19,391 bases of DNA from Syntrophobacterales bacterium. Its GTDB lineage: Bacteria; Desulfobacterota; Desulfobaccia; Desulfobaccales; 0-14-0-80-60-11. Positions 1-5,950 of the stretch are shown here, piece by piece. The translations under genes were made by a program, and so were the position numbers. Each line of letters opens with the position of its first letter. Position 1 is the first letter of the stretch. The stretch is taken from the NCBI GenBank assembly GCA_020052215.1, contig JAGVPN010000507.1:1-19391 (forward strand), written 5' to 3'. The notes under the pieces were generated by a model that was not told the DNA's origin, did no database searches, and saw only the letters and a list, made by a program, of their open reading frames with translations.

Positions 1-413
1 ACCGCCTCCACGTCCTGGATGCGCCCCCGGATGTGTTTGTCCCCGATGCGCTGGAACACTTCCTTGATCTTCAGAAAAGCCTGGTACAGGGCCCGCTCGG
101 CGTTGAAGTTCTGTTCCTTGATGAGCTTCTGGGTCTCCAGGAGCAGCATCCGGTCCCGGAGGATGAGCAGGTGCAGTTCCAGGATATGGGCATGCTCCTT
201 TAAATCCTCGGCGATTTCCCTCCGGAGGCGGGTGAGTTCCTCTTCCGTCTGGTCCACCGCCCGGTTGAAGCGCTTCAACTCCTGGGCAACCTCCTGGTCG
301 TTGTAAAGCAGGCGCGTCGACACCTGGCCTTCCTGGGTCAGGACGTGGGCCGGCCCCATAACAATACCCGGGGAGGCGGCAATACCTTCGAGCAGGCGAT
401 TCTTGCGGGTCAT
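1..413 (-). CDS. ptsI: PTS enzyme I (phosphoenolpyruvate-protein phosphotransferase), N-terminal part; runs off left edge
   Basis: Enzyme I takes phosphate from PEP and passes it to HPr, the first step of the cytoplasmic phosphotransferase system. About 137 codons are visible. The N-terminus has the family hallmark GIAASPGIVMGPA (residues 10-22), followed by the long charged helical region (EEELTRLRREIAEDLKEHAHILELH) of the HPr-binding subdomain. The catalytic His, the PEP-binding barrel and the C-terminus lie outside the window. The start is the ATG at 413-411. It overlaps the HPr stop in an ATGA and is preceded by a strong GAGGAG ribosome binding site inside the end of the HPr gene, so the two genes are translationally coupled. 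Nothing looks broken in the visible part. A DhaM- or PtsP-type paralogue cannot be excluded without the rest, but the direct coupling to HPr favours PtsI. Confidence 0.92.
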   Translation of the reverse strand, partial: MTRKNRLLEGIAASPGIVMGPAHVLTQEGQVSTRLLYNDQEVAQELKRFNRAVDQTEEELTRLRREIAEDLKEHAHILELHLLILRDRMLLLETQKLIKEQNFNAERALYQAFLKIKEVFQRIGDKHIRGRIQDVEA

Positions 414-703
414 GTCTCCTCAAACTTGCGGGCGAACAGGGAGGTGATCAAGGTGGCTGCCTCCCGGGCCTGGGGACCCCGGGTGCGCAGCACCAGCCTG
501 GTTCCCTGGGGGCAGTCCATAGCCAGAACGTCCAGCAAATCCCGGGCGTTGACTACCAGACCGTCTTTCTCCAGGGTGATGTCCGCGTCAAATTGCTGCG
601 CGGCAGTGGCGATTTTCGCCACCGGCCGGGCGTGCAGTCCCAGCCGGTTTTCCACCCAGAGTTCTTTTTCTATCGTCCAGAGATCGTTTTCTTTGGTTGC
701 CAT
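410..703 (-). CDS. ptsH: HPr phosphocarrier protein with Asp at the Ser46 position
   Basis: HPr accepts phosphate from enzyme I on a histidine and hands it to EIIA-type proteins. The product is 97 residues, slightly longer than the usual 85-90 because of about nine extra residues at the N-terminus. The active-site motif GLHARP places the phospho-histidine at residue 24. The regulatory serine normally lies 31 residues later (Ser46 in Bacillus and E. coli numbering). Here that position is Asp55, in VNARDLLDVL. I chose the ATG at 703. The frame stays open to 829, but that stretch is encoded by palindromic repeats (it reads GRALPAVPG) and is not HPr-like. No strong ribosome binding site is seen before the ATG. 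The gene overlaps ptsI by ATGA and lies downstream of rsmI across a repeat-filled gap. No sugar permease gene is in view, which fits the regulatory or incomplete PTS common in this phylum. Confidence 0.93.
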   Translation of the reverse strand: MATKENDLWTIEKELWVENRLGLHARPVAKIATAAQQFDADITLEKDGLVVNARDLLDVLAMDCPQGTRLVLRTRGPQAREAATLITSLFARKFEET

Positions 704-984
704 TGTATCATGAAATCCGGTTTGGAATAAGGTCGTCCGGTGTTCCGAAAAGTCTTTCGTAGGGTGCGTCCTACGCACCAATTGAAGACCGGGAACGGCG
801 GGCAGTGCCCGCCCTACAAATCTTTTCATGCTTTACGAGTGGGCCAAAGGCCCATGAGGAACTGCTTCGGGGAGTTCAGGGTTCGAGCAACTTCTCTGAG
901 AAGTTTTCTGTCTTCCGTCTTCCGTAGAGAATCCGCCCCGATTGTTGTGCTCCACGTAGGGCGGGCACTGCCCGCCATAAGTAC
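704..984. repeat. Non-coding gap filled with dispersed palindromic repeats
   Basis: No gene is seen between ptsH and rsmI. The gap holds several short inverted repeats. GGTGCGT-CCT-ACGCACC is at 763-779. GGCGGGCA-G-TGCCCGCC at 797-813 is followed by CTAC. TGGGCC-AAA-GGCCCA is at 840-854, in a longer 36-bp unit at 822-857. A second GGCGGGCA-C-TGCCCGCC at 960-976 is preceded by GTA. The copies at 797 and 960 are the same repeat in opposite orientation, a pairing typical of REP/BIME arrays. A short direct repeat (tcttccg twice) lies near 910-923. Any promoter for ptsH-ptsI would have to lie here, but I could not identify a convincing one. Confidence 0.8.
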
Positions 985-1833
985 TCAATCCAACCGGCCC
1001 TGTTCCTTCAGGGCCAGGTAGGCTTGGTAGACCTGGCGCCGGGAAATCTTCAGATCCCCGGCCACCTGGTCCGCCAGGCGCCGCCCCTTTAAACCGCTCT
1101 CTTGGGCGGCTTTAACCAGGCAGCCCTCCAAATCCGCCGGCGGGAGCATCAATGCGGCCGCCGGGCAGGAGAGCACCAGGGCGCATTCACCCCTGATCTC
1201 AATATGTTGCAGCTTCAGGGCGATATCCGCCACCGGCCCCCGCCAGGTTTCCTCGAACTTCTTGGTGAGTTCCCGGACCACCAGGACCTCCCGGTGGGGC
1301 ATACTCCCGGCGATTTCCGCCAGCGTCCGGGCCAGCCGCCGGGGTGACTCATACATGATAATCACCCGGGGCTCCAGCGCCAGGGCCTGGAGCATTTTCA
1401 GCCGCCGGCCTTCGCCCCGGGGCAGGAAACCCACGAAAAGTATATCGCCTTTGAACCCGGAAAGCGAGAGCGCCGCCACTCCCGCGGCCGGGCCGGGTAT
1501 CGCCTCCACCCTCACCCCCGCTTCCCAGGCCCGGGCCACCAGGTCGGCCCCGGGGTCCGAAAACCCCGGAGTACCGGCGTCGCTCACCAGGGCCACGTTT
1601 TCCCCCGCCTGAAGCCGCCGGATCAACTCCGGCCCCCGGGAGGCCTGGTTGTGAGCATGGTAGCTGATGAGCGGCGTCTTAATCCCGAAGTGGCTCAGGA
1701 GCTGCCGGGTGTGGCGGGTATCTTCCGCGGCGATGAGGTCCGCCTCTTTCAACACCCTAAGGGCCCGGAGGGTGATGTCCTCCAGGTTGCCGATGGGCGT
1801 GGCGACGATGAAGAGCGTGCCGATGGCGCTCAC
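985..1833 (-). CDS. rsmI: 16S rRNA (cytidine1402-2'-O)-methyltransferase RsmI
   Basis: RsmI methylates the 2'-OH of C1402 in the decoding centre of 16S rRNA using SAM. The protein has the tetrapyrrole-methylase-like fold. The N-terminal block GTLFIVATPIGNLEDITLRA and AAEDTRHTRQLL are RsmI signatures. They are followed by the SAM-binding SDAGTPGFSDPG and the EAIPGPAA segment, and by YESPRRLARTL. A helical C-terminal tail (LKISRRQVYQAYLALKEQ) matches the HTH-like extension of the family. I chose GTG at 1833, giving 282 residues, because homologues begin only a few residues before GTLFIVATPIG. It starts one base after the upstream yraN stop. An ATG at 1872 would add 13 residues and overlap yraN. 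The gene is the last clear member of the run that includes rnhB and yraN. Confidence 0.93.
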   Translation of the reverse strand: MSAIGTLFIVATPIGNLEDITLRALRVLKEADLIAAEDTRHTRQLLSHFGIKTPLISYHAHNQASRGPELIRRLQAGENVALVSDAGTPGFSDPGADLVARAWEAGVRVEAIPGPAAGVAALSLSGFKGDILFVGFLPRGEGRRLKMLQALALEPRVIIMYESPRRLARTLAEIAGSMPHREVLVVRELTKKFEETWRGPVADIALKLQHIEIRGECALVLSCPAAALMLPPADLEGCLVKAAQESGLKGRRLADQVAGDLKISRRQVYQAYLALKEQGRLD

Positions 1834-1834
1834 C

Positions 1835-2791
1835 TTAAAATGCGTTGGGAATAATCTCCACCTGGGGAACATTGTCCTCCAGGGTGACAGCCACCACGTC
1901 GAAGCGTACCGGCGTCCCGGTGAGGCGTTTGGCCTTGAGGTAATAATCCGCCAGCCGCCGCAACCGGCCCTGCTTGCCGGGATTCACCGCCTCTTGAGGG
2001 GTCCCGAAGCTTGACCCCCGCCGGGTCTTGACCTCCACCACCACCAGAACCTTGCCCTGCCGAGCGATGAGGTCGATCTCCCCTAAGGGCGTCACATAAT
2101 TGCGCTCCAGGATTTTATAGCCCTGTTGCTTCAAAGCCGCAGCGGCCAGGTCTTCGCCTTGATCCCCCAGTTGCCGCCGTGGGTCCGAGGGCGGACACGC
2201 AGGTCCGCCCCTACGGGTTTCCTTGATTGGCCTGGTTCTGCATGTGGTCAGCCAGCGGTCAAATTCATCGCTACCTCTCGATCGTGGGTTTTCTCGATCC
2301 AAATCCCATCGCAGAGGATTACTCGCAATATATTCCCTGATGCGGTTTAAAGATGCCTCATCCCGGATCACATGGTCATAAAAACTGCGTTGCCACAGAC
2401 TTCCCTTAAACTGAGGCCATCCATGCTCCTTAACCCCATGGATATATTCATTGGTGGTCATGGTTTTAAACCATTGCACGATCCTCTGTAGGGGCGGACC
2501 TGTGTGTCCGCCCTCAGTCGTGGGCGCCGACAGCTCCGGAATAAAAACAATCCCATGAAAATGGTTTGGCATGACCACATAATATTCATCGATTTTGATT
2601 GGGGGAAACTTGCGTTCTAATTCCTTCCACCATCTCTCCACCATAGACCCGGCCTGATTAAGCTGCATCTCTCCGTGAAGAATTTCCCCCCATAAATCTT
2701 GCCGACCCTGAACACATACCGTGACGAAACAGGCCCCTTCCTGGGAATAATCGTAACCGGATAGACGAGGGGATTTGCGATGCCACATCAT
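1835..2791 (-). CDS. yraN: RAYT transposase fused in frame to YraN (UPF0102) family protein
   Basis: One unbroken frame encodes two proteins. Residues here are counted from an upstream ATG at 2809. Residues ~8-190 are a Y1/REP-associated tyrosine transposase: the YDYSQEGACFVTVCVQGR strand, the metal-binding HUH motif PNHFHGIV (His83, His85) and the catalytic Tyr144 in WQRSFYDHVIRDE. All key residues are intact. Residues ~211-324 are a complete YraN domain (predicted endonuclease-like fold) with GEIDLIA, VVVEVKTRRG and RFDVVAV. The linker at ~198-207 (TRRGGPACPP) is encoded by a palindromic repeat, and a second copy encodes GGHTGPPL inside the transposase. I chose the ATG at 2791, which overlaps the rnhB stop and follows GGGGAA. 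No ATG, GTG or TTG start is visible just before the YraN part, so YraN may exist only as the fusion, or through internal initiation or cleavage. Elsewhere rnhB-yraN are commonly adjacent, so I infer the RAYT was inserted between them. Confidence 0.88.
   Translation of the reverse strand: MMWHRKSPRLSGYDYSQEGACFVTVCVQGRQDLWGEILHGEMQLNQAGSMVERWWKELERKFPPIKIDEYYVVMPNHFHGIVFIPELSAPTTEGGHTGPPLQRIVQWFKTMTTNEYIHGVKEHGWPQFKGSLWQRSFYDHVIRDEASLNRIREYIASNPLRWDLDRENPRSRGSDEFDRWLTTCRTRPIKETRRGGPACPPSDPRRQLGDQGEDLAAAALKQQGYKILERNYVTPLGEIDLIARQGKVLVVVEVKTRRGSSFGTPQEAVNPGKQGRLRRLADYYLKAKRLTGTPVRFDVVAVTLEDNVPQVEIIPNAF
2189..2214. repeat. REP-like palindrome encoding the RAYT-YraN linker
   Basis: Inverted repeat GGGCGGAC-acgcag-GTCCGCCC followed by CTAC. 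Read on the minus strand it is GTAGGGGCGGAC..., the same family as copies at 2488, 5905, 7298 and 7327. It is inside an open frame and is translated as RRGGPACPP, which joins the transposase to the YraN domain. Confidence 0.85.
2488..2513. repeat. REP-like palindrome inside the RAYT coding region
   Basis: GTAG followed by GGGCGGAC-ctgtgt-GTCCGCCC. It lies between the HUH motif and the following helix of the transposase and is translated on the minus strand as EGGHTGPPL. It is the same family as the linker palindrome at 2189 but in the opposite orientation, so the C-terminal half of the transposase coding sequence is bracketed by an inverted pair. Confidence 0.85.
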
Positions 2792-3426
2792 TCCCCGCCC
2801 CCCAGCCACTCCTTGACGCCCCGGAAAGTCCGGCGGTGGAGGACGCAGGGGCCCCAGCCGCGCAGGGCCTCCAGGTGTTCAGCGGTGGCGTAGCCCTTGT
2901 GCCGGGCGAAGTTGTATTGGGGGTAGCGTTGGTGCAGCGCCTCCATCAGCCGGTCCCGATAGACCTTGGCCACCACGGAGGCCGCGGCGATGGAGGGACA
3001 GCGGTCGTCCCCCTTGATCACCGGTTGCTGGGGGTAAGGCAGGGGCAGGGGCAGGTGGCCGTCCACCAGGACCATTTCCGGGACCGGGGCCAGGTCTTTT
3101 ACCGCCCGGGCCATGGCCTTAAGCGAGGCGGCCAGGATGCCCTGGCGCTCGATCTGGCGGGGTCCTATGGCATGGATGGCCAGGGCCAGGGCCTGGCGCC
3201 GGATTTGGCCATCCAGTTCCAGCCTGATTTCCGGAGAGAGGCGCTTGGAATCCCTGAGCCCGGGAAAAGCGACACCGGCGGGGAGGATGACAGCCGCGGC
3301 CACCACCGGCCCCGCCAGGGGGCCCCGACCCACTTCATCCACGCCGGCAATGAGGGTCAATCCCTGAAAACGCCAAAATCCTTCCGGGTCAGCAAGTACG
3401 TCATCGCTGCCCGGAAGACGGCTCAT
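2788..3426 (-). CDS. rnhB: Ribonuclease HII
   Basis: RNase HII cleaves RNA in RNA-DNA hybrids and removes single ribonucleotides from DNA. The 212-residue product has all family blocks: [19 protein letters not shown] with acidic Asp30 and Glu31, [15 protein letters not shown] with Asp122, and the [19 protein letters not shown] block with Asp158. The C-terminal [19 protein letters not shown] segment is also typical. The four carboxylates of the two-metal active site are therefore present. The ATG at 3426 overlaps the rplS stop in ATGA, and the stop at 2788-2790 lies within the ATGATG start of the downstream RAYT-YraN gene. This argues for tight translational coupling. The rplS-rnhB-yraN order is a common bacterial arrangement. 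Confidence 0.97.
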   Translation of the reverse strand: MSRLPGSDDVLADPEGFWRFQGLTLIAGVDEVGRGPLAGPVVAAAVILPAGVAFPGLRDSKRLSPEIRLELDGQIRRQALALAIHAIGPRQIERQGILAASLKAMARAVKDLAPVPEMVLVDGHLPLPLPYPQQPVIKGDDRCPSIAAASVVAKVYRDRLMEALHQRYPQYNFARHKGYATAEHLEALRGWGPCVLHRRTFRGVKEWLGGGE

Positions 3427-3776
3427 TGCACCGGAGACCGCTTTTCCTTGATCCGGGCCGCCTTGCCCTTCCGGTCTCTCAGGTAATAGAGGCGGCTCTG
3501 CCGGACTTTGCCCCGGAACAGGACCACCACCTGGTCGATGTTGGGGGAATGAACGGGGAAGATGCGCTCCACCCCCACGCCATACGAGACCTTGCGCACC
3601 GTAAAGCTGGCCCCGGTGAGGCCGCCCCGTTTCCGGATGACCACTCCCTTGAAGACCTGGATGCGCTCCTTGTCCCCTTCCACAATGCGTACATGCACTT
3701 CCACGGTATCCCCGGGGCGAAACGACGGCAGATCGCCGCGCATCTGCTCCCGGGCCAATTGGTCTACACGTTCCAT
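3423..3776 (-). CDS. rplS: 50S ribosomal protein L19
   Basis: L19 sits at the interface between the 30S and 50S subunits. The 117-residue product has the usual length and motifs: [29 protein letters not shown] at residues ~19-47, then [20 protein letters not shown] and the basic tail [22 protein letters not shown]. The start ATG at 3776 is preceded by AGGTGAGG. The stop overlaps the rnhB start (ATGA). It follows trmD by about 24 bases, the near-universal trmD-rplS pair. A 16-bp palindrome (CCTGGCTCAAGCCAGG, 3795-3810) spans the trmD stop and lies just upstream of the rplS leader. It could modulate rplS translation, but that is speculation. Confidence 0.98.
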   Translation of the reverse strand: MERVDQLAREQMRGDLPSFRPGDTVEVHVRIVEGDKERIQVFKGVVIRKRGGLTGASFTVRKVSYGVGVERIFPVHSPNIDQVVVLFRGKVRQSRLYYLRDRKGKAARIKEKRSPVQ

Positions 3777-3794
3777 ATCCTCACCTATCTTCCG

Positions 3795-3810
3795 CCTGGC
3801 TCAAGCCAGG
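3795..3810. promoter_or_regulatory. Short palindrome across the trmD stop codon
   Basis: CCTGGCT-CA-AGCCAGG is a 7-bp stem with a 2-base centre. It overlaps the last codons and stop of trmD and ends about 18 bases before the rplS start. It has no T-run, so it is not a classical terminator. A role in trmD/rplS differential expression is only an inference. Confidence 0.35.
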
Positions 3811-4520
3811 GATTTGATGAATTCACGATCTTCCTTGCTCAGGACAGCCCGGGCCAGCAAATCCGGCCGGCGCGTCACCGTCCGGGCCAGGGCCTGGCAA
3901 CGCCGCCACCGGGCAATGCGCCGGTGGTCGCCCTCCAGCAGCACCTGGGGAACCTCATGCCCTTCGAAAACCCGGGGGCGGGTGTAATGGGGGTACTCCA
4001 GGAGGCCCTCCTGGAATGACTCTTCCTCGGTGGCCCCCTCTCCCCCCAACACCCCGGGAAGCAGCCGGGTCACCGCGTCCGCTACGATCAGGGCCGGGAT
4101 TTCTCCTCCGGTAAGAATATAATCGCCTATTGACAGCTCTTCATCAATATAAAAATGAATGCGGTCGTCCACCCCTTCATAGTGCCCGCAGATGAGCAAG
4201 AGGTGGCTCTTACCCGCCAACTCCAGGGCCTTGGCCTGATTGAACCCCGCCCCCCCGGGGCCCAGCAGGATCACCCGGGTCTCGGGATCCTGCTCTTTCG
4301 CCATCCGGATGGCCGCCACCAGCGGCTCAATCTTCATGACCATCCCGGGACCGCCGCCGAAGGGCCGGTCGTCCGTCACCTGATGGCGGTCATTAGTAAA
4401 ATCCCTCAGGTTGATCACCCGATAGGTGACCGCCCCCTGGACCTGGGCCCGGTAGAGCATGCTCTGGCTGAGGGGAGAGGCGAAAAACTCGGGGAACAGG
4501 GTCAGCAGGTCAATCTGCAT
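3801..4520 (-). CDS. trmD: tRNA (guanine37-N1)-methyltransferase
   Basis: TrmD makes m1G37 in tRNAs reading CNN codons, which prevents +1 frameshifting. It is an essential SPOUT-class, knotted SAM enzyme. The 239-residue product starts MQIDLLTLFPEFF as expected. It has DDRPFGGGPGMVMK (residues ~50-63), the knot region with GHYEGVDDR (~112-120), SIGDYILTGGE (~130-140) and the C-terminal YPHYTRP and GDHRRIARWRR. All catalytic regions appear intact. The start ATG at 4520 has GGAAG close upstream. The gene is separated from rimM by 267 bases that hold a 174-bp MITE-like element; in most genomes rimM and trmD are nearly contiguous. It is followed closely by rplS. Confidence 0.98.
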   Translation of the reverse strand: MQIDLLTLFPEFFASPLSQSMLYRAQVQGAVTYRVINLRDFTNDRHQVTDDRPFGGGPGMVMKIEPLVAAIRMAKEQDPETRVILLGPGGAGFNQAKALELAGKSHLLLICGHYEGVDDRIHFYIDEELSIGDYILTGGEIPALIVADAVTRLLPGVLGGEGATEEESFQEGLLEYPHYTRPRVFEGHEVPQVLLEGDHRRIARWRRCQALARTVTRRPDLLARAVLSKEDREFIKSLA

Positions 4521-4560
4521 AAGCTTCCAAGAGTCCTTCGGGAGGCGAGGCCCGCATCAC

Positions 4561-4734
4561 TATAGCGTTTGCCAAAAATTCCTTCCTTTTGGAGGTTCCC
4601 AAATCCCCCTAAATCCCCCTTTAAAAAAGGGGGACTTTCAAAGCAATACCCTGTAGTTCCCCCCTTTTCTAAAGGGGGGTTAGGGGGGATTATAAGGCTT
4701 CCCATAACCGAAAAAACTTTTGGCAATTGCTATA
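4561..4734. mobile_element. MITE-like element, copy A, between rimM and trmD
   Basis: A 174-bp element bounded by imperfect terminal inverted repeats. The left end is TATAGCGTTTGCCAAAAATT. The right end, reverse-complemented, is TATAGCAATTGCCAAAAGTT, so 17 of 20 positions match. The interior has two G-run hairpins: AATCCCCC..TTTaaaaAAAGGGGGA near 4602-4636, and TTCCCCCCTTTTctAAAGGGGGG near 4657-4680. A closely similar element lies in the opposite orientation at 15253-15425. It has no coding capacity. TA at both termini would fit a Tc1/mariner or IS630-type target preference, but no matching transposase is in the window. Confidence 0.8.
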
Positions 4735-4787
4735 AATTCGGCGCATCGGTCCTGACCAGTTGCTCTCCTCTTACAAAAAAACAAAAA

Positions 4788-5315
4788 TTACAAAAGTCCC
4801 TCCGGAGGCGAAACCCTGATCACCCCCGCCTCCAGGTTGATCTCCACGATCACGTCCTCCACCGCGGGCAACAGGACCTCCCGCTCGCCCTCAACCACCA
4901 CATAGACGTCGTGGCCCGGGGTGGGGATGATGTGGTCCAGATACCCCAACCGGGCCCCATCGGCTACGTTGACCACCGGCAAACCCAGCACCTGGAACCA
5001 GTAGTATTCCCCGGGCGGCAGCGGCGGGAACCGCCGGCGATCCCCCAAAACTTGCAGCCCCGCCAGCTCTTCCGCCCGGCTCCGGGTGTGGACGCCGTCC
5101 AGCCACAGCAGAACCTGGTTTTTATGGCGCGCCGCCTCCAGGACCTGGTAGCCCTGGCCGCCGATCCAGACCTGCCCCAAGGCGGCGAACACCTCGTGGT
5201 CGGTAGTGGCGGCCTCGGCATCGGCCCGGACCTTGACGGCCCCTTTGAGGCCCTGGGCCCCGGAAACCTGCCCCAGGCCGATCAACGCCCCGGCATCCGG
5301 CGGTTGGCTACTCAA
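4788..5315 (-). CDS. rimM: Ribosome maturation factor RimM (16S rRNA processing)
   Basis: RimM binds S19 and helps assemble the head of the 30S subunit. The 175-residue product is of usual length. The N-terminal barrel has [21 protein letters not shown] (residues ~11-31). The second PRC-barrel domain contains [17 protein letters not shown] and the [33 protein letters not shown] block. The start ATG at 5315 overlaps the end of khpA by 8 bases, so translation is probably coupled. Downstream, the usual tight link to trmD is interrupted by a MITE-like element, so trmD and rplS transcription depends on read-through of it or on a promoter within it. Confidence 0.97.
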   Translation of the reverse strand: MSSQPPDAGALIGLGQVSGAQGLKGAVKVRADAEAATTDHEVFAALGQVWIGGQGYQVLEAARHKNQVLLWLDGVHTRSRAEELAGLQVLGDRRRFPPLPPGEYYWFQVLGLPVVNVADGARLGYLDHIIPTPGHDVYVVVEGEREVLLPAVEDVIVEINLEAGVIRVSPPEGLL

Positions 5316-5538
5316 GGATCTCCAGGACCGCCCGTTTGCGAATTTTGGTGGACGCGGCGCTGAGAATGGTGCGCATAGCCCGGGCGGTACGCCCCTGCTT
5401 GCCGATCACCTTCCCCAGATCTTCTTTGGCCACCTTCAGTTCAATGACCGAGGTCTGTTCCCCTTCGATTTCGTTGACCTGGACCTGTTCAGGGTTATCT
5501 ACCAGTGACTGCGCGATGAACTTCACCAATTCCTTCAT
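5308..5538 (-). CDS. khpA: KH-domain RNA-binding protein KhpA (YlqC family)
   Basis: A small single-KH RNA-binding protein of the type encoded between rpsP and rimM in many bacteria. In Gram-positives KhpA forms a complex with KhpB/Jag. The 76-residue product has the canonical KH loop GKVIGKQGR, with GxxG (GKQG) at residues 46-49. I chose ATG at 5538, giving [16 protein letters not shown] as in homologues, because AGAGGTGG lies five bases upstream. An in-frame GTG at 5547 would place the ribosome binding site inside the gene. The end overlaps rimM by 8 bases. No unusual residues are seen. Confidence 0.95.
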   Translation of the reverse strand: MKELVKFIAQSLVDNPEQVQVNEIEGEQTSVIELKVAKEDLGKVIGKQGRTARAMRTILSAASTKIRKRAVLEILE

Positions 5539-5597
5539 AGTAGCCACCTCTGTCAGGGGATCGGGCGATCAACCTCCCTGCTGCTCTGTGGCCGCGC

Positions 5598-5855
5598 TCA
5601 GGCCTCCGGTGCGGCTGCTCCTCGGGGCCGCTTCAGAAGACTGGCCACCGTATCGGTACAGGTGGCACCCTTGCTCACCCACTCCTGGAGCAGGTCTTCT
5701 TTCACCGAGACCGCCGCCGGCTCCTGGCGCGGGTCATACGTGCCGATAATATCCAGAAATCTCCCATCGCGGGGCGACTCACTGTTGCTCACCACGATGC
5801 GATAGAATGGGCGCTTTTTAGCGCCGTAACGGGCCAAACGGATTCGTAATGCCAT
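5598..5855 (-). CDS. rpsP: 30S ribosomal protein S16
   Basis: S16 is an early-binding 30S assembly protein. The 85-residue product starts [22 protein letters not shown] and continues with [19 protein letters not shown], both characteristic. The C-terminus is a short alanine-rich tail ([10 protein letters not shown]). The ATG at 5855 is preceded by a strong AAGGAGGAG about 12 bases upstream. It lies between ffh and khpA, the standard order. The 95-base gap to ffh contains a perfect 28-bp palindrome. Confidence 0.98.
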   Translation of the reverse strand: MALRIRLARYGAKKRPFYRIVVSNSESPRDGRFLDIIGTYDPRQEPAAVSVKEDLLQEWVSKGATCTDTVASLLKRPRGAAAPEA

Positions 5856-5904
5856 GCCGCTGCTTTCTCCTCCTTAGGTTTGATGGGTCATGGGTAGGCC
5901 GGAT

Positions 5905-5932
5905 GTAGGGGCGGTTCGCGAACCGCCCCTAC
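5905..5932. repeat. Perfect 28-bp REP-like palindrome between ffh and rpsP
   Basis: The half-site GTAGGGGCGGTTCG is followed immediately by its exact reverse complement, with no loop. It belongs to the GTAGGGGCG family seen at 2189, 2488, 7298 and 7327. It sits inside the operon 18 bases after the ffh stop and could form a strong RNA hairpin that affects mRNA stability. Confidence 0.88.
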
Positions 5933-5950
5933 GGCTCCCATCACATTTCT

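Noticed and set aside
704..829. N-terminal extension of HPr
   Set aside because: The added residues are encoded by palindromic repeats and are not HPr-like; the ATG at 703 gives a normal-size protein.
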